Positions 8,152 through 16,607 of a DNA stretch of 23,381 bases are shown piece by piece; positions within the stretch are counted from its first letter, which is position 1, and each line of letters starts with the position of its first letter. The notes under the pieces are model-generated. The model ran no database searches, was not told the DNA's origin, and saw nothing but the letters and a program-made list of their open reading frames with translations. Both the position numbers and the translations under genes were made by a program. The DNA lies in NCBI GenBank assembly GCA_023393755.1, contig JAEXCA010000070.1, positions 1-23,381 on the forward strand, written 5' to 3'. This DNA comes from Actinomycetes bacterium. GTDB lineage: Bacteria > Actinomycetota > Actinomycetes > Propionibacteriales > Propionibacteriaceae.

Positions 8152-10823
8152 CGGCCACCGGAGCGCCGGTGACCACCGCGATGGCACGGGCGCTCATCGA
8201 CCAGGCTCGCGGAAAGGGGTACTCCGAGGGAGTGCTCGGCTTCCGCGCGGCCTTGGCCGGAGTGGAGTCGGCGTCCTTCGACTACGGGGGCCAGCCCGTC
8301 CGGCTGGTGCCCTGCGTGTCGAGCCTTGCAGCCCGGGAGGCGATCCTGGACCGAGCCGAGAACAGTTGGCTCGTGCTTGTCACTGACCGCAGTGACGAGG
8401 ATCTCGGTTCGGGCCTGCTCGCCCATGTGATCGGCCAGCGGCTCCGCACGCCGGATGCCTGGCAGGCGGTCCAGCAACGCTTCGCCGCAACCGGTCTGGA
8501 CACGCTCCTCGTTGGCGGGCCGCAGCATCGTGAGGTCGCCGCCGGCCTGCTCGACGCGACGCCCGCTGGCGGTTGGCCTCCAGCTCCGGCCGGTGTGTTG
8601 AGCCGCGACCACGCGTTCGGAGCTGTCGCCCGTGCCTGGCTCGAGGTTCCGGACGGGCCGCTCGAACTCCTCGGGGTACTCGACTGGACGATGCGCCGTA
8701 ACATCGCCAGCCGCATCGCCGAGTTGCGCACCCTCGCCGGCGACCCGCTCACCGACGCCGTCCTCGCCTGGATCGCCTCCGCCGCCGGTGTCGTCGCGCC
8801 GCTCGTGCAACGCCTGGTCGCCAACGGAGCGCTGGCCGACCTCGTCCCACTCGGACTGGTTCTGGACGGGCTCGCCTCGTCCCGCGACCCCCAGGTGCCT
8901 GTCGTGACCGCCCGACTTGAGCACCGCTGGCGTCCGATGTCGGCAGATGCGCTCGCAGCAGTCGGGCCAGCCGCCACGGCGGTGGCTACATCCCGGCTCC
9001 ATCACCCACGACGCCGCGACGACGCCGCCCGCGTGCTCGCCCGCGCTGACGATCTCGTCCGCGAAGCCCAGGGCGAGACCCTCATGGTCAGCTCCGACCT
9101 GCTTCGGACCGGCTTGGTGCAGCGGCTACGCAATCTCGCCGGTCTGATGAGCGGCGGTCCGCTCACCCGGATGCCGCAACTCGAACAGGCATGGGAGGCA
9201 GTCAACAGACACGCGCTCGCCAGCAAGGACCCTTCGTACGGTGCCATCCAGGCCGCCGTGCGGCTGCTGCGGTGGCTTTCCTCGCTGTCCGATACCGAGG
9301 AGCCCGACCTCGCCACCCTGGCTCGCCGTCAGGCTGGCGTCGACGCTTGGGTTGACTCGGCGGTCAATGACGCCGCCACCGGCGTCGACGATCGTGCTGT
9401 CGCCGCGGCACTAGAACACGTCCTCGCCCTCGTGACTGCCGAACGCGACAAACACGACAGCGTGTTCGCAAGCACGCTCGCCACAGCGACCGCCGCCGAG
9501 TCCGGCATCGCCAAGGGCAAGCTCGAGCACGACGATGGCCCGGTCTATCTGCTGGAGCAGCTCCTCGCCTCTGTCGTGATCCCGATCGCCAAGAAGTCAC
9601 CCGCACTGCTGCTCGTCCTGGACGGGCTCAGCACCGGGGTTGCGACCGAGGTCATCAGCAGCGCCACCCAGCGCATCGACCTTGCCATGTCAGAAGCACT
9701 GCTGCCCGGCCAGACCCGCAGGGCCGCCGCTCTCGCCGTGCTGCCCACGGTCACCGAAGTGAGCCGCACGTCACTTCTGTGCGGCGAACTCACGACCGGT
9801 GACCAGTCGACCGAGCAGACCGGGTACGCGAGACTCACCACCGCCCACGGACTCGGGAGCTCGCCGCTGTTCCACAAGCGCATCCTCGACTCCTCCCGTC
9901 TTGGCTTCGCCGTCTCCGACACTGTGCGCGAAGCCATCAGTGACACAGCCGGCCACCAGCTCGTCACCTGCGTCCTCAACACCATCGACGACGCCCTCGA
10001 CCGCAGCGACCCCTCCGGCACCACCTGGACCGCAGACGCCGTCAAACACCTCGTCCCGCTCCTGCAGCTGGCCCGCGACACCGGACGCGTCGTCATCGTC
10101 ACCGCCGACCACGGCCACATCGTCGAGCGCCGACTCGGCACCCAGCGCAGCTATCCCGGAACCGCGAATGCGCGCTACCGGCCCGCCACCGGCGAGATTG
10201 CAGGCGACGAAGTGCTGGCCAGCGGGAGCCGCGTCCTCACCGCCGACCATCAGGTCGTCCTCGCAGTCTCCGAACGCCTCCGCTACGGGCCACTCAAGGC
10301 GGGCTACCACGGCGGCGCCGCACCGGCCGAGGCTGTTGTCCCAGTTGTGCTCCTGGTCCCGTCGGCCGCCGATGACAAGACCTGGAAACTCGCCCCGCCG
10401 CAGGAACCCGAGTGGTGGCTCGGGCCCGTTGTCGAACCAGCGACGGCTGCCGAGCCTTCCAGCCCTGCGGCCCCGCAGCCGCAGCTGTTCGGGGAACCGA
10501 CCCCAACTGTCGGCCGGTGGGCCCCGCTCCTGGAGAGCCGCGAGTACAAGGCGCAGCGCAAGGTGGCGGGCCGGATCGCGATCAGCGACGACGACCTGGT
10601 TGCCTTCGTGTCCGCGCTCGACGCCGCACCGAACAACCGGCTCACCGCCACCCAAGCCGCCGCTGCCCTCCGCATCGCGGTGCCTCGACTTCCCGGAGCC
10701 CTCGCCCAGGTCGGCAAGCTGCTCAACGTCGAGGGCTACCCGGTGATCGCGGTCGACCCGACCACCCAGGCTGTCACGTTTGATCGCGCCCTCCTCGTCG
10801 AGCAGTTCGGGCTCCAGCCATGA
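8148..10823 (+). CDS. pglZ: BREX type 2 PglZ, alkaline-phosphatase-superfamily protein
   Basis: PglZ is the signature protein of BREX systems and contains a metal-binding alkaline-phosphatase-like domain. The protein is 891 residues from the ATG at 8148. An ATG 15 bases upstream is possible, but 8148 gives the ATGA overlap with pglY that matches the other junctions. Two core motifs are visible: LLVLDGLS with D492, the expected metal/nucleophile-loop acid, and VTADHGH with D654, H655 and H657. The N-terminal 450 residues are helical and not otherwise recognisable. After the PglZ domain, an Ala/Pro/Glu-rich linker (about 760-785) leads to a small C-terminal domain. The last bases overlap brxD by ATGA. 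No damage is seen. The family is certain; the in vivo substrate is not known from the sequence. Confidence 0.94.
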   Translation: MTATGAPVTTAMARALIDQARGKGYSEGVLGFRAALAGVESASFDYGGQPVRLVPCVSSLAAREAILDRAENSWLVLVTDRSDEDLGSGLLAHVIGQRLRTPDAWQAVQQRFAATGLDTLLVGGPQHREVAAGLLDATPAGGWPPAPAGVLSRDHAFGAVARAWLEVPDGPLELLGVLDWTMRRNIASRIAELRTLAGDPLTDAVLAWIASAAGVVAPLVQRLVANGALADLVPLGLVLDGLASSRDPQVPVVTARLEHRWRPMSADALAAVGPAATAVATSRLHHPRRRDDAARVLARADDLVREAQGETLMVSSDLLRTGLVQRLRNLAGLMSGGPLTRMPQLEQAWEAVNRHALASKDPSYGAIQAAVRLLRWLSSLSDTEEPDLATLARRQAGVDAWVDSAVNDAATGVDDRAVAAALEHVLALVTAERDKHDSVFASTLATATAAESGIAKGKLEHDDGPVYLLEQLLASVVIPIAKKSPALLLVLDGLSTGVATEVISSATQRIDLAMSEALLPGQTRRAAALAVLPTVTEVSRTSLLCGELTTGDQSTEQTGYARLTTAHGLGSSPLFHKRILDSSRLGFAVSDTVREAISDTAGHQLVTCVLNTIDDALDRSDPSGTTWTADAVKHLVPLLQLARDTGRVVIVTADHGHIVERRLGTQRSYPGTANARYRPATGEIAGDEVLASGSRVLTADHQVVLAVSERLRYGPLKAGYHGGAAPAEAVVPVVLLVPSAADDKTWKLAPPQEPEWWLGPVVEPATAAEPSSPAAPQPQLFGEPTPTVGRWAPLLESREYKAQRKVAGRIAISDDDLVAFVSALDAAPNNRLTATQAAAALRIAVPRLPGALAQVGKLLNVEGYPVIAVDPTTQAVTFDRALLVEQFGLQP

Positions 10824-12151
10824 CCGGCACGGTCTCGCCCCGCCGGCGCCGCGAGGTCATCGACGCGCTGCGTCGCGGCACCGTCCCTGCCAACGGGCTC
10901 GACCTTCTCGCCGTCGGGCTGGAGCGGTTCACCGATGCCGTGCAGGCCGACCTCGACACCGTCGCCGGCGGCGGCGCGGTGTTCAAGGCCGTCCGCGGCG
11001 AATACGGATCCGGCAAGACGTTCTTCACCCGCCACCTCGCCGAGACAGCCCTGCGGCAGGGATGGGCCGCCGCCGAAGTGCAGATCAGCGAAACAGAAAC
11101 CCCGCTCCACCGGCTCGAGACGGTCTACCGGCGGGTCACCGAATCGCTGCGCACGTCATCCGTGCCGCCCAGCGCCTTCCGCGCAACCCTCGACGCCTGG
11201 CTCTACACCCTCGAAGACGACGCGCTTGCCGCCAACCCCGGACTTGAGCACGCCGGGCCGGACCAGGTCACAGCAGCGGTCGACCGGCTGCTCGAGGCCC
11301 GGCTCGCAGCAGTCACCACCAAGACGCCGGCATTCGCCCAAGCGTTGCGCGGCTACCGCTCGGCCGTGGTCACCGGCGACGCCCCTACCACAGACGCACT
11401 TGCCGCTTGGCTTGGTGGGCAGCCTCATGTTGCCGCCGCCGCGAAGCGGGTTGCCGGCCTTCGGGGAGACCTCGACCACTTCGGAGCCATGGCGTTCCTC
11501 CAGGGCCTGCTCACCGTGCTCCGGGATGCCGGCCATCCGGGTCTTCTGCTCGTCCTTGACGAGGTCGAAACTCTGCAGCGCGTCCGTGGTGACGTCCGCG
11601 ACAAGGCCCTCAACGCGCTACGGCAGTTGATCGACGAGATCGACACCGGCCGCTACCCGGGCCTCTACCTGGTGATCACCGGGACGCCGGCGTTCTACGA
11701 GGGACCCTCCGGAGTGCCCCGGCTGCCACCACTGTCACAGCGCCTTCACACCGACTTCACCACCGACGCACGCTTCGACAACCCCCGCGCCGTCCAGATC
11801 CGGCTACCCGGGTTCGACCGGGCGTCGCTCGTCCAGCTCGGGACAAAGGTCCGCGATCTATACGCCGACGGCAGCCAGGACGACGCCCGCGTCCAAACGG
11901 CGGTCGACGACGCCTACCTCGGCGAACTCGCCGGCGCTGTCGCCGGCACCCTTGGCGGCAAGGTCGGCATCGCACCCCGGGTGTACCTGAAGAAGCTCGT
12001 TGCGGACGTGCTCGACCGGGTCGACCAGTTCCCCGACTTCGACCCCCGCCAGCACTACGCGCTCACCATCGCCGACGCCGAACTCACCGAGGTTGAGCGC
12101 AACGCCGCCCGACCCGGCCGCGGAGTCAACGACATCGACCTCGACCTGTGA
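10820..12151 (+). CDS. brxD: BREX ATP-binding protein BrxD
   Basis: BrxD is a P-loop ATPase found in BREX types 2 and 6 next to the helicase BrxHI; its role is not well defined. The 443-residue protein has a Walker A motif GEYGSGKTF (K66, T67) preceded by a helical N-terminus, and a Walker B motif LLLVLDEVETL with D247-E248. A run of AAA/ORC-like features follows, including VITGTPAFYEG near residue 290, a probable sensor region. The ATG overlaps the pglZ stop by four bases and has no independent ribosome site, pointing to coupled translation. The stop TGA shares one base with the next ATG. The combination and order pglZ-brxD-brxHI fits type 2. Confidence 0.9.
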   Translation: MTGTVSPRRRREVIDALRRGTVPANGLDLLAVGLERFTDAVQADLDTVAGGGAVFKAVRGEYGSGKTFFTRHLAETALRQGWAAAEVQISETETPLHRLETVYRRVTESLRTSSVPPSAFRATLDAWLYTLEDDALAANPGLEHAGPDQVTAAVDRLLEARLAAVTTKTPAFAQALRGYRSAVVTGDAPTTDALAAWLGGQPHVAAAAKRVAGLRGDLDHFGAMAFLQGLLTVLRDAGHPGLLLVLDEVETLQRVRGDVRDKALNALRQLIDEIDTGRYPGLYLVITGTPAFYEGPSGVPRLPPLSQRLHTDFTTDARFDNPRAVQIRLPGFDRASLVQLGTKVRDLYADGSQDDARVQTAVDDAYLGELAGAVAGTLGGKVGIAPRVYLKKLVADVLDRVDQFPDFDPRQHYALTIADAELTEVERNAARPGRGVNDIDLDL

Positions 12152-14277
12152 TGAGCGGATTCGACTCCCTTCACCCCGTGGTCCAGCACCACGTCGTCAA
12201 CACCCTCGCCTGGAAGGACCTGCGTCCGCTCCAGGAAGCGGCGATCGACCCCATCCTCCGCGGCGACGACGCCCTGCTGCTCGCACCCACAGCTGGCGGC
12301 AAGACCGAAGCTGCGCTCTTCCCGATGCTGACGAAGATGGCAGCCGCCGACTGGCGCGGCACCACCGTGCTGTACGTCTGCCCGCTCCGCGCGCTGCTGA
12401 ACAACCTCGAACCCCGAGTCTCTAGCTACGCTCGCTGGCTCGGCCGCAGCGCCGCCGTCCGTCACGGCGACACAGGGCAGATCGCTCGCCGGCGCCAGGT
12501 CACCGAGCGACCCGACTTCCTGCTCACCACACCGGAGTCGCTCGAGTCGATCCTCGTCTCGGCCACCGTCGACCCCCACGTCGTCCTCGCCGATGTCCGC
12601 GCGGTGATCATCGACGAAGTCCACGCCTTCGCCGGCGATGACCGCGGCTGGCACCTGCTCGCCGTCCTCGAACGCATCACCCGCATCGCCGGCCGCCCCC
12701 TCCAGCGCATCGGACTCTCAGCCACCGTCGGCAACCCCGACCAGCTGCTCACCTGGCTCCAAGGCAGCAACCATCCCAGCCGTCCCGCGACCATCGTCGC
12801 GCCCGAGGTTGGCTCGGTCAGCGAGGTCGACCTGCAGCTCGACTACGTCGGCTCCATCGAGAACGCCGCCACCGTCATCTCCCAACTGCACCAAGGCGAG
12901 AAGCGGCTCGTCTTTGCCGACTCCCGCAGAACCGTCGAGAGCCTCGCAGTCCGCCTCCGTGGCCTCAGCGTCGAGACCTACGTGTCACACTCCAGCCTGT
13001 CCGCCGCCGAACGACGCCGTGCCGAGCTAGCCTTCGCCGAAGCCCGCAACTGCGTCATCACCGCCACCTCCACCCTCGAGCTCGGCATCGACGTCGGCGA
13101 CCTCGACCGCGTCCTCCAGATCGGAGCACCAGGCACCGTCGCCTCCCTGCTCCAGCGACTCGGACGCACCGGACGCCGCCCGGGCAGCCAGCGCAACATG
13201 CTGTTCCTCGCCACCAAGGACGAAGAGCTTCTCCAGGCCGCCGCCCTCGCACTGCTCTGGTCCGAGGGCTACGTCGAACCCATCCAGCCGACACCGAGCC
13301 CCAACCACATCGCAGCGCAACAAATGCTGGCACTGGCCCTGCAGGAGGGCCGCATCGGTCGACAGGTCTGGCCCGAGTGGCTGCCTGGCCTCAACCTGAC
13401 CACACCAGAACTCGCCGACGAGATCGTCGACTTCCTGATCACCACCGGACATCTCGACAGCGACACCGACATGCTGTTCATCGGCCCCCAAGCCGAACAG
13501 TCATACGGCCGCCGGCACTTCATGGAACTCATGAGCGTCTTCACCTCCGCGCCCGAATTCACGATCTTCCACGGCCGCGACGAGATCGGAACCGTCGACC
13601 CCATGGTCTTGGTCGCCAAGGTCGACGGACCACGCATCGTCCTGCTCGCCGGCCACGCCTGGAAGATCACCAGCATCGACTGGCAACACCACAGAGCTTG
13701 GGTCGAGCGGAGCGATCAGATGGGCAGAGCGCAGTGGATGAGCAGCCCGCTGCCGCTCTCCTTCGCAGTCACTGACGCGATGCGACGCCTGCTGCTCGGT
13801 GCGGATCCAGCTGGCGTCGAAGTCAGCCGGCGAGCAGCATCTCGACTCGCAGACCTGCGCGCAGACTTGGCGCAGTACGTCGACGCCGACCGAAGCGTCG
13901 TTCACAAGAGCGAAGCAGTCTTGTCCTGGTGGACTTGGGCTGGACGACGCGCGAATGTCACTCTCCACTCTGCACTTCTTGACGTTGCACCCCACATTGC
14001 TGGAGAACCGCGCGGCGTCGACAACCTCCAGATCCCCCTCGGCTCACAGGTGTCGGCCCCAGAACTGGCCGCCGCTCTGGTCGAGGTCGGGTCCCGCTTC
14101 GGGTCGGACCTCACATCGGTAAGCCCTGACGTCAACCAGCAAGCCATCGACGAGCTGAAGTTCGGCGACCTGCTGCCTCGCCAGCTCGCGACGCTAACCA
14201 TTGCCAGCAGACTGGCCGATCGCGAGAGCGCGGGCGTGATCCTGCGGCGAGACATTGTTGAGCGAGTCCTGAGTTGA
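12151..14277 (+). CDS. brxHI: BREX-associated Lhr-type superfamily 2 helicase BrxHI
   Basis: This 708-residue SF2 helicase of the Lhr-like group is the BREX helicase BrxHI. Motif I is APTAGGKTE (K51, T52). The DEAH-box variant DEVH is at 155-158, followed by the bulky Lhr-type sequence FAGDDRG. Motif III is LSATVGNP (S190-A191-T192). Motif V is in TSTLELGIDVGD, and motif VI is LQRLGRTGRR (Q335-R342). The C-terminal 280 residues resemble a winged-helix and accessory region. ATG at 12151 is preferred, giving a TGATG junction with brxD; an in-frame GTG lies immediately before it. Codon use shifts to somewhat less GC-rich after about 13690. It is the last canonical BREX gene of the run, and a small gene follows after 10 bases. 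Confidence 0.92.
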   Translation: MSGFDSLHPVVQHHVVNTLAWKDLRPLQEAAIDPILRGDDALLLAPTAGGKTEAALFPMLTKMAAADWRGTTVLYVCPLRALLNNLEPRVSSYARWLGRSAAVRHGDTGQIARRRQVTERPDFLLTTPESLESILVSATVDPHVVLADVRAVIIDEVHAFAGDDRGWHLLAVLERITRIAGRPLQRIGLSATVGNPDQLLTWLQGSNHPSRPATIVAPEVGSVSEVDLQLDYVGSIENAATVISQLHQGEKRLVFADSRRTVESLAVRLRGLSVETYVSHSSLSAAERRRAELAFAEARNCVITATSTLELGIDVGDLDRVLQIGAPGTVASLLQRLGRTGRRPGSQRNMLFLATKDEELLQAAALALLWSEGYVEPIQPTPSPNHIAAQQMLALALQEGRIGRQVWPEWLPGLNLTTPELADEIVDFLITTGHLDSDTDMLFIGPQAEQSYGRRHFMELMSVFTSAPEFTIFHGRDEIGTVDPMVLVAKVDGPRIVLLAGHAWKITSIDWQHHRAWVERSDQMGRAQWMSSPLPLSFAVTDAMRRLLLGADPAGVEVSRRAASRLADLRADLAQYVDADRSVVHKSEAVLSWWTWAGRRANVTLHSALLDVAPHIAGEPRGVDNLQIPLGSQVSAPELAAALVEVGSRFGSDLTSVSPDVNQQAIDELKFGDLLPRQLATLTIASRLADRESAGVILRRDIVERVLS

Positions 14278-14287
14278 GCGATCAGCC

Positions 14288-14716
14288 GTGAGCGAAGAGA
14301 TAGCGAATGCGCCCGACCTGATCGCCTTCTGCGGTCGGATCGTAGAGGCAGCGACGGACCCACGGGCGCTCGAGCTAGAGGGCGCGCGCAACTTCCCGTG
14401 GGGAATGTGCACCTGGATGTCCTTCGCTGCCGGCGAGCTGCTGCGTGAGCACGGCTTCGGAACCTGGCGCATCCAGAACGCACAAGACCCCGACCGAGGT
14501 CTGTTCCACGACTGGTTGGTTAGGGGCGACACGTACATCGACCTGACCGCTCACCAGTTCGCAGAGTTCGGAACCTACCTGGTTGGCGTCGGCAGGAACC
14601 CAGTCACTTCCAGGTTCCCTGAGCTCCTCAAGCAGTACCCCACGTCAGGCATCGGCGAACATCCGCCGATCATCACGTACAAGGAGCAGCTGGCTGCGAT
14701 CATCACGGAGCAGTAG
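14288..14716 (+). CDS. Unrecognised 142-aa protein with possible Cys-His-Asp triad, end of BREX operon
   Basis: I do not recognise a named family. The reading frame starts at GTG, 10 bases after the brxHI stop on the same strand, so co-transcription with BREX is likely; the ribosome site is weak. The residues that stand out are C41 in PWGMCTWMSF at the start of a helix, H74 in LFHDWL and D85 in TYIDLTAHQF on predicted strands. Cysteine on a helix followed by histidine and aspartate on strands is the arrangement of papain-like, transglutaminase-like and NlpC/P60 hydrolases, so a small cysteine hydrolase is possible. No signal peptide or membrane segment is seen, so it should be cytoplasmic. 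The triad is inference from spacing and context; a non-catalytic role is equally allowed. Confidence 0.8.
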   Translation: MSEEIANAPDLIAFCGRIVEAATDPRALELEGARNFPWGMCTWMSFAAGELLREHGFGTWRIQNAQDPDRGLFHDWLVRGDTYIDLTAHQFAEFGTYLVGVGRNPVTSRFPELLKQYPTSGIGEHPPIITYKEQLAAIITEQ

Positions 14717-14745
14717 GCCGCCCGAGTCGCGAGGCTTGTCACACA

Positions 14746-16167
14746 TCAAACACCGATGGCTGGGCTCTGATCCAGCGGCTCAGGCCCGCCGGTGCCCATG
14801 CCGAACGGCGGTTCCTGCGTCAGCCGGTGGGCCGGCGCGATAGGGATCGTGGTTCCGAGGGCTGCGATGCGTCCCTGGGTGAACTCGACGGCGGTCGGTG
14901 CCGACGGCATCGAGGGCGCTGGCCTGGCAGTCGCCACCGAGAGCAGTCGCGCCGAGGTGGTCGCGTTGGCGGCGATGGTGGCGGCCCGGTAGACCTCGAC
15001 GCCGGTGGGTTCGTAGCGGGGCATCGGGAGCCAGGTGCCACGCCGGCGGGCCGTGAAGACGGCCTTGTTCACGTAGGTCGCGCCTTCCAGCGACCGGGAG
15101 GCCATCATTACCCGGTCCTTGCCGAAGAACAGGTTCGCAACTGCGGCCTGCTGGAGCTGGGCGGCCTCGGCGGCGATGTGCATGGCCCGCCGGGCGACCG
15201 AGCCTAGATCCTGGCCCTTCATGCGCGTGGCGATGACCCTGGGATCGGCCCACGACTTGTCGTCCCGAAGGGTGTCGACGACGGTCTGGCGCAGGTGGAT
15301 GGACGCGTCGGCCAGTCCGGTGTCGCGGACCCCGCCGAGGTAGATGGTCTGTGGCCAGCGGGACGCCTCGCGCCACTTGGCGTTGGCGTCGCTGATCGCC
15401 TCGACGACCGGACGTCCGCGATCCTCGGCAAGCTGACCGATCGCGATCGCGGCGTTGGTGGTGGCTGTTGCCGCCCCGCAGAGGACGCTGAGGTCGGCGG
15501 CGATCGTCTGCAGAGTGACGCCCGACAGCCCCTTCCGGGTGGCAAGTGCCTCTTTGGTGGCGTCGAGCCAGTTGTGCATCGCGGCGTCCAGGCTGTTCTC
15601 GCTGTGGGGCACCGCGGCGATGTCGTCGTACTGGCCGGGTCGCAGGCCTACCGGGACGAACGCGAACGCGGTGCCGATCCCGGAGACGAGCTGGAGGTGG
15701 CGTCGGGGAGTCATGTTCCGGGCGACGTCGGGGGCGGTCGCAAGGCTCCAGTTGGCGGCCACCATCACCGGAGCGAGCAGGTTCGACCGCAGTCCGAGGA
15801 TCGCGGTGGAATCGGGGACGACGTCCTTGAGCCCGATGCTGAGCAGGTCGGCGATGCCGCCCAGGACGCGGGTCATGTCGACCAGACGCTTGTCCGGCGG
15901 GACGTTCGCGGCAGGAGTGCCCGAGCTCTTCGGGATCCAGTCGTTGCGGGCGATGGGCTGCAGGATCGAGTCCACCAGCACCAACCCGGGATCGGTGGCC
16001 TCGCCGGACGGGACGTTGTTCAGCGCCCGCATCGTGGCCAACGCCAGGCGTGGCCACACGACGGCGTGGGCACGCCACCTTTCCTCCGACGGCCGGGTGG
16101 CGAGATTGGAGATCGCGAACGCCTGGGCGTGGAGCCGGTCGAACAGGCCGGCGACGGTGGCGGTCAT
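14746..16167 (-). CDS. Unrecognised 473-aa helical protein of the mobile element
   Basis: I cannot assign a family. The frame could be read open further upstream, but the ATG at 16167 overlaps the stop of the 95-aa gene (ATGA), which makes it the natural start. The protein is Ala-rich and appears almost wholly alpha-helical. It has a conserved-looking tryptophan-rich stretch near the N-terminus (ERWRAHAVVWPRLALATM), several NW/HNW motifs in the middle, and a proline- and glycine-rich tail with no charge clusters. No signal peptide, convincing transmembrane helix or nucleotide-binding motif is seen. It is convergent with the 142-aa gene, with 29 bases between the stops and no clear terminator. 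Its place beside conjugation genes suggests a transfer, establishment or maintenance role, but that is only context. Confidence 0.75.
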   Translation of the reverse strand: MTATVAGLFDRLHAQAFAISNLATRPSEERWRAHAVVWPRLALATMRALNNVPSGEATDPGLVLVDSILQPIARNDWIPKSSGTPAANVPPDKRLVDMTRVLGGIADLLSIGLKDVVPDSTAILGLRSNLLAPVMVAANWSLATAPDVARNMTPRRHLQLVSGIGTAFAFVPVGLRPGQYDDIAAVPHSENSLDAAMHNWLDATKEALATRKGLSGVTLQTIAADLSVLCGAATATTNAAIAIGQLAEDRGRPVVEAISDANAKWREASRWPQTIYLGGVRDTGLADASIHLRQTVVDTLRDDKSWADPRVIATRMKGQDLGSVARRAMHIAAEAAQLQQAAVANLFFGKDRVMMASRSLEGATYVNKAVFTARRRGTWLPMPRYEPTGVEVYRAATIAANATTSARLLSVATARPAPSMPSAPTAVEFTQGRIAALGTTIPIAPAHRLTQEPPFGMGTGGPEPLDQSPAIGV

Positions 16168-16451
16168 TGCAGGCCGGCCCGAACGGCGAGGTCGGCCAGC
16201 GCATCCCGCAGCGCCGGCACAAGCGGCCCGTCGCCATTCCCGAGGGACGCGAGCGCCGCTTTGATCGCTGCCTCGGCCGAGCCCTCGTCCGCGACGAGTT
16301 CGGGGATGATTTCGGCCCGCTCGAAGGCGTCCTCGACGTCCAGGCACGCCGCCCCAAGGAACAGGCCCTCTCCCCCGTCGTCGTCGATCGACAGGTAGTG
16401 CCAGGCGGCGTTGCGCAGGTGACCGTAGGCCTCGCTGGTGGACTGGCTCAT
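16164..16451 (-). CDS. Unrecognised 95-aa acidic protein, partner of the 473-aa protein
   Basis: This is a small acidic protein starting MSQSTSEAYGHL. The ATG at 16451 is chosen because GAAGGGAG lies about six bases upstream; an open frame extends 21 codons further but lacks a start with such a site. The first half carries an aspartate cluster (SIDDDGGEG) followed by amphipathic helices. No known domain is recognised. It overlaps the next gene by ATGA, so the two products are probably made in fixed proportion and may form a complex. The ribosome site is enclosed in a hairpin, suggesting translational control of the pair. Confidence 0.72.
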   Translation of the reverse strand: MSQSTSEAYGHLRNAAWHYLSIDDDGGEGLFLGAACLDVEDAFERAEIIPELVADEGSAEAAIKAALASLGNGDGPLVPALRDALADLAVRAGLQ

Positions 16452-16458
16452 CTCGAAC

Positions 16459-16492
16459 TCCCTTCTCGTGGTTCTTGACCATGAAGAAGGGA
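16459..16492 (-). promoter_or_regulatory. Hairpin hiding the ribosome site of the 95-aa gene
   Basis: On the minus strand, TCCCTTCT (from 16492 to 16485) is complementary over eight bases to AGAAGGGA (from 16466 to 16459), which contains the ribosome site of the gene starting at 16451. The 18-base loop can form a further 4-bp stem (TGGT with ACCA). If folded, the structure would block initiation, so a protein, antisense RNA or upstream translation could regulate it. This is sequence complementarity only. Confidence 0.45.
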
Positions 16493-16546
16493 CCAACGGG
16501 ACCTTGTCGGCCACCGCGACGCCGACTGGGCTGGCGGAGAGCTTGA

Positions 16547-16591
16547 GAGCCCGACGCTGCTAACCCACCCCCAGGTGACAGCGCCGGGCTC
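16547..16591 (-). terminator. Strong hairpin, probable terminator after the M48-like gene
   Basis: Arms at 16547-16559 and 16579-16591 form a 13-bp GC-rich stem with a 19-base loop, 16 bases beyond the stop of the minus-strand membrane protein gene. In minus-strand RNA every position pairs, one as G-U; in plus-strand RNA the same position is an A-C mismatch. This suggests the structure serves minus-strand transcription. No U-tract follows, as is common in high-GC actinobacteria, so it may be a factor-assisted terminator or an attenuator. Confidence 0.6.
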
Positions 16592-16607
16592 TGCGGCGAG
16601 TATGGCC

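Noticed and set aside
6094..9005. Long minus-strand open frames of 697 and 484 codons across pglY and pglZ
   Set aside because: They mirror high-GC coding sequence of genes with recognisable motifs on the plus strand and show no family features themselves.
14717..14745. Bidirectional terminator between the convergent genes
   Set aside because: The 29 bases offer no stem longer than a few base pairs and no T-tract.
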